DNA of 17,631 nt. It comes from Chitinophagales bacterium. Lineage in GTDB: Bacteria > Bacteroidota > Bacteroidia > Chitinophagales > UBA10324. The position numbers and the translations under genes were made by a program. The stretch lies in assembly GCA_013695715.1 (NCBI GenBank), contig JACCZZ010000110.1, forward strand, positions 1 to 17,631, written 5' to 3'. Of the stretch, positions 16,027 to 17,631 are shown in pieces. Position 1 is the first letter of the stretch, and every line of letters begins with the position of its first letter. The notes below the pieces were generated by a model that was not told the DNA's origin, made no database searches, and saw only the letters and a list, made by a program, of their open reading frames with translations.

Positions 16027-16034
16027 TATATTTG
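16027..16034 (+). promoter_or_regulatory. -7 box (TATATTTG) of the aldolase gene
   Basis: TATATTTG matches TAnnTTTG exactly and ends 31 bases before the ATG at 16066, predicting a leader of roughly 25 bases. No clear -33 TTG is seen 19-21 bases upstream. Confidence 0.5.
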
Positions 16035-16065
16035 CCGGCAACACATCTAATCGAAATACACCGTT

Positions 16066-17124
16066 ATGTCATTAAGTACAATTACTTCCTTACTTGGGGA
16101 CAAGGCAGAATATCTATTAAATCACAAGAGCCTTACAGTTGACAAAAAAATGCTGCATACTCCGGGTCCAGATTTCGTTGACCGTGTGTTTTCTGATTCT
16201 AATAGAAATAATCAGGTATTGCGTGGTATGCAATCTATATATGCAAATGGAAGATTGGCAAACACCGGTTATGTATCTATCCTTCCCGTAGATCAGGGTG
16301 TTGAACACAGCGGAGGTGCATCCTTTGCGCCCAATCCCATGTATTTTGATCCGGGTAACATTGTAAAGTTAGCTATTGAGGGAGGTTGCAATGCAGTGGC
16401 TTCAACATATGGCATTTTAGGAGCGGTTTCAAGAAAGTATGCTCATAAAATACCATTCATTGTAAAGATCAATCACAATGAATTTTTATCATATCCAAAT
16501 AAATACGATCAGATTATGTTTGGTAGTATCAGGGAATGCCGCAATATGGGAGCAGTTGCAATTGGCGCTACTATCTACTTTGGATCAGAGGAGTCTGCAC
16601 GACAAATTCAGGAAGTATCCAGAGCCTTTGAGATGGCGCATGAGTTGGGAATGCCAACAATATTGTGGTGTTACCTTAGAAATGCTGCGTTTAAAAAAGA
16701 TGGAATCGATTATCATACATCAGCTGATCTAACAGGTCAGGCAAATCATCTAGGAGTAACCATACAGGCTGATATCATTAAACAGAAATTACCTACAAAT
16801 AATGGTGGCTTCGAAATGTTAAAATTCGGCAAAACACATCCTAAGGTTTATCGTGATCTCACTACAGATCATCCGATTGATCTCTGCCGCTATCAGGTAT
16901 TAAACTGTTATATGGGTAGAGCAGGGCTCATAAACTCAGGTGGTGAATCACTTGGTGCAAGTGACATGGCAGAAGCAGTATATACAGCTATCGTAAACAA
17001 GCGTGCAGGAGGACAAGGTCTTATTTCAGGGCGTAAAGCATTCCAAAAATCAATGAAGGATGGAATCGAGCTTCTGAATAATATACAAGATGTTTACCTC
17101 GAGGAAAGTATTGCGTTGGCTTAG
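16066..17124 (+). CDS. fbaB: Class I fructose-bisphosphate aldolase (DhnA/FbaB type)
   Basis: The 352-residue enzyme cleaves fructose 1,6-bisphosphate to dihydroxyacetone phosphate and glyceraldehyde 3-phosphate (or the reverse) through a Schiff base, without metal. The length equals that of Escherichia coli FbaB (350) and its signature segments are present: [11 protein letters not shown] (72-82), [28 protein letters not shown] (131-140), [13 protein letters not shown], and the probable Schiff-base lysine K239 in [18 protein letters not shown]. The phosphate-binding end [12 protein letters not shown] and [11 protein letters not shown] are also clear. The start at 16066 follows an exact -7 box. 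The accD gene begins 142 bases downstream on the same strand, an order I recall from other Bacteroidetes genomes. The gene is intact. Confidence 0.95.
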   Translation: MSLSTITSLLGDKAEYLLNHKSLTVDKKMLHTPGPDFVDRVFSDSNRNNQVLRGMQSIYANGRLANTGYVSILPVDQGVEHSGGASFAPNPMYFDPGNIVKLAIEGGCNAVASTYGILGAVSRKYAHKIPFIVKINHNEFLSYPNKYDQIMFGSIRECRNMGAVAIGATIYFGSEESARQIQEVSRAFEMAHELGMPTILWCYLRNAAFKKDGIDYHTSADLTGQANHLGVTIQADIIKQKLPTNNGGFEMLKFGKTHPKVYRDLTTDHPIDLCRYQVLNCYMGRAGLINSGGESLGASDMAEAVYTAIVNKRAGGQGLISGRKAFQKSMKDGIELLNNIQDVYLEESIALA

Positions 17125-17266
17125 GAGTATTGACCGATAAGTATTAACTTAATGTTCTACCTCTTGGAATAATAAAGTGTCACACCCTAAATATAGAGAT
17201 ATCACTTCCATTAAAGGACTGCTCCTAGGCAAAATTGACCAACAATTACATTAATCTTAACAAAGA

Positions 17267-17631
17267 ATGTCCTGGTTCACAAGAAATAAAGAAGGCATTA
17301 CTACCACCACGGAAGAAAAGCTCGAGGTACCGGAGGGCCTTTGGTGGAAATGTCCATCATGTAAAAAGGCTGTTCCCACTGCTGATCTGAAGCAAAATAC
17401 ATTCATCTGCCCGTCTTGCAACTACCATCTGAGAATAAATTCAGTTGAATATTTTGAGATCCTTTTTGATAATAATGTATTTAAACCCTTATTTGAAACA
17501 CTTCGTCCAATTGACCGCCTTCAGTTCAAAGACTTGAAAACATATAGTGACAGGTTAGAAGATGCATCAAAAAAGGTAACTGTTACAGAAGCGATCTCCA
17601 TAGCTGCTGGAAAGATAAATGATCAAAAACT
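17267..17631 (+). CDS. accD: Acetyl-CoA carboxylase carboxyltransferase beta subunit, N-terminal part (3' end outside window)
   Basis: The frame opens at ATG 17267 and is still open at the window edge (121 complete codons). The product begins MSWFTRNKEGI and has the beta-subunit zinc ribbon: CPSC at residues 29-32 and CPSC at 48-51, with the preceding EGLWWKCPSCKK typical of AccD. NYHLRINSVEYFEILFD and FKDLKTYSDRLEDA follow, as in the family. With the alpha subunit (AccA, not in the window) it moves the carboxyl group from biotin to acetyl-CoA to make malonyl-CoA for fatty acid synthesis. The carboxyltransferase core lies outside the window. No exact TAnnTTTG box was seen in the 142 bases upstream, so it may be read from the aldolase transcript. 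Confidence 0.95.
   Translation, partial: MSWFTRNKEGITTTTEEKLEVPEGLWWKCPSCKKAVPTADLKQNTFICPSCNYHLRINSVEYFEILFDNNVFKPLFETLRPIDRLQFKDLKTYSDRLEDASKKVTVTEAISIAAGKINDQK

Noticed and set aside
1..17631. tRNA, rRNA, CRISPR, insertion sequence, prophage or defense-system genes
   Set aside because: I looked for T-loop-like signals, regular repeats, transposase and integrase motifs and nuclease/helicase modules on both strands and saw none that could be supported.

Overview
The window looks like chromosomal DNA of a Bacteroidetes (Bacteroidota) bacterium. Four things point there: a C-terminal type IX secretion (Por) sorting domain at the left edge, promoter boxes of the Bacteroidetes type TAnnTTTG instead of TATAAT, few clear Shine-Dalgarno sequences, and an AT-leaning composition. 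The gene content is mostly housekeeping. I see no rRNA, tRNA, CRISPR array, insertion sequence, phage gene or integration site.

Left part (1-5756). The 3' end of a secreted protein gene is closed by a bidirectional terminator. Facing it is a folB / M3-oligoendopeptidase pair on the minus strand. Next come a glutaryl-CoA dehydrogenase (plus strand) and a protein-isoaspartate methyltransferase (minus strand). The methyltransferase is divergent from an exported alpha/beta-hydrolase-like protein that has lost its nucleophile and its catalytic histidine.

Middle part (5757-12439). A dihydrolipoyl dehydrogenase gene and a cysteine-rich Rrf2 regulator lie in tandem on the minus strand. They are followed by a small DUF433 antitoxin-like gene without a visible toxin partner, a polytopic GT-C (GT39-like) glycosyltransferase (minus strand), an FAD amine oxidase, and a decayed creD gene with a large internal deletion and a second frameshift.

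Right part (12440-17631). A small ABM-type monooxygenase gene precedes a 488-base stretch without a convincing gene, which holds one hairpin and one doubtful short ORF. After it come an SPW-repeat membrane protein, a cystathionine beta-synthase with a CBS-domain pair, a BtuF-like metal-receptor protein without a signal peptide, a class I (DhnA/FbaB-type) fructose-bisphosphate aldolase, and the 5' end of accD, which runs off the window.

The genes do not form one pathway. The themes are central carbon and acyl metabolism (aldolase, lipoamide dehydrogenase, glutaryl-CoA dehydrogenase, acetyl-CoA carboxylase), sulfur amino acids, folate, and protein repair and turnover. I did not find a convincing new multi-gene system. 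The best leads are the dead hydrolase, the decaying creD, the set of TAnnTTTG boxes that settle several start codons (one implying a nearly leaderless mRNA), and the signal-less metal-receptor protein.
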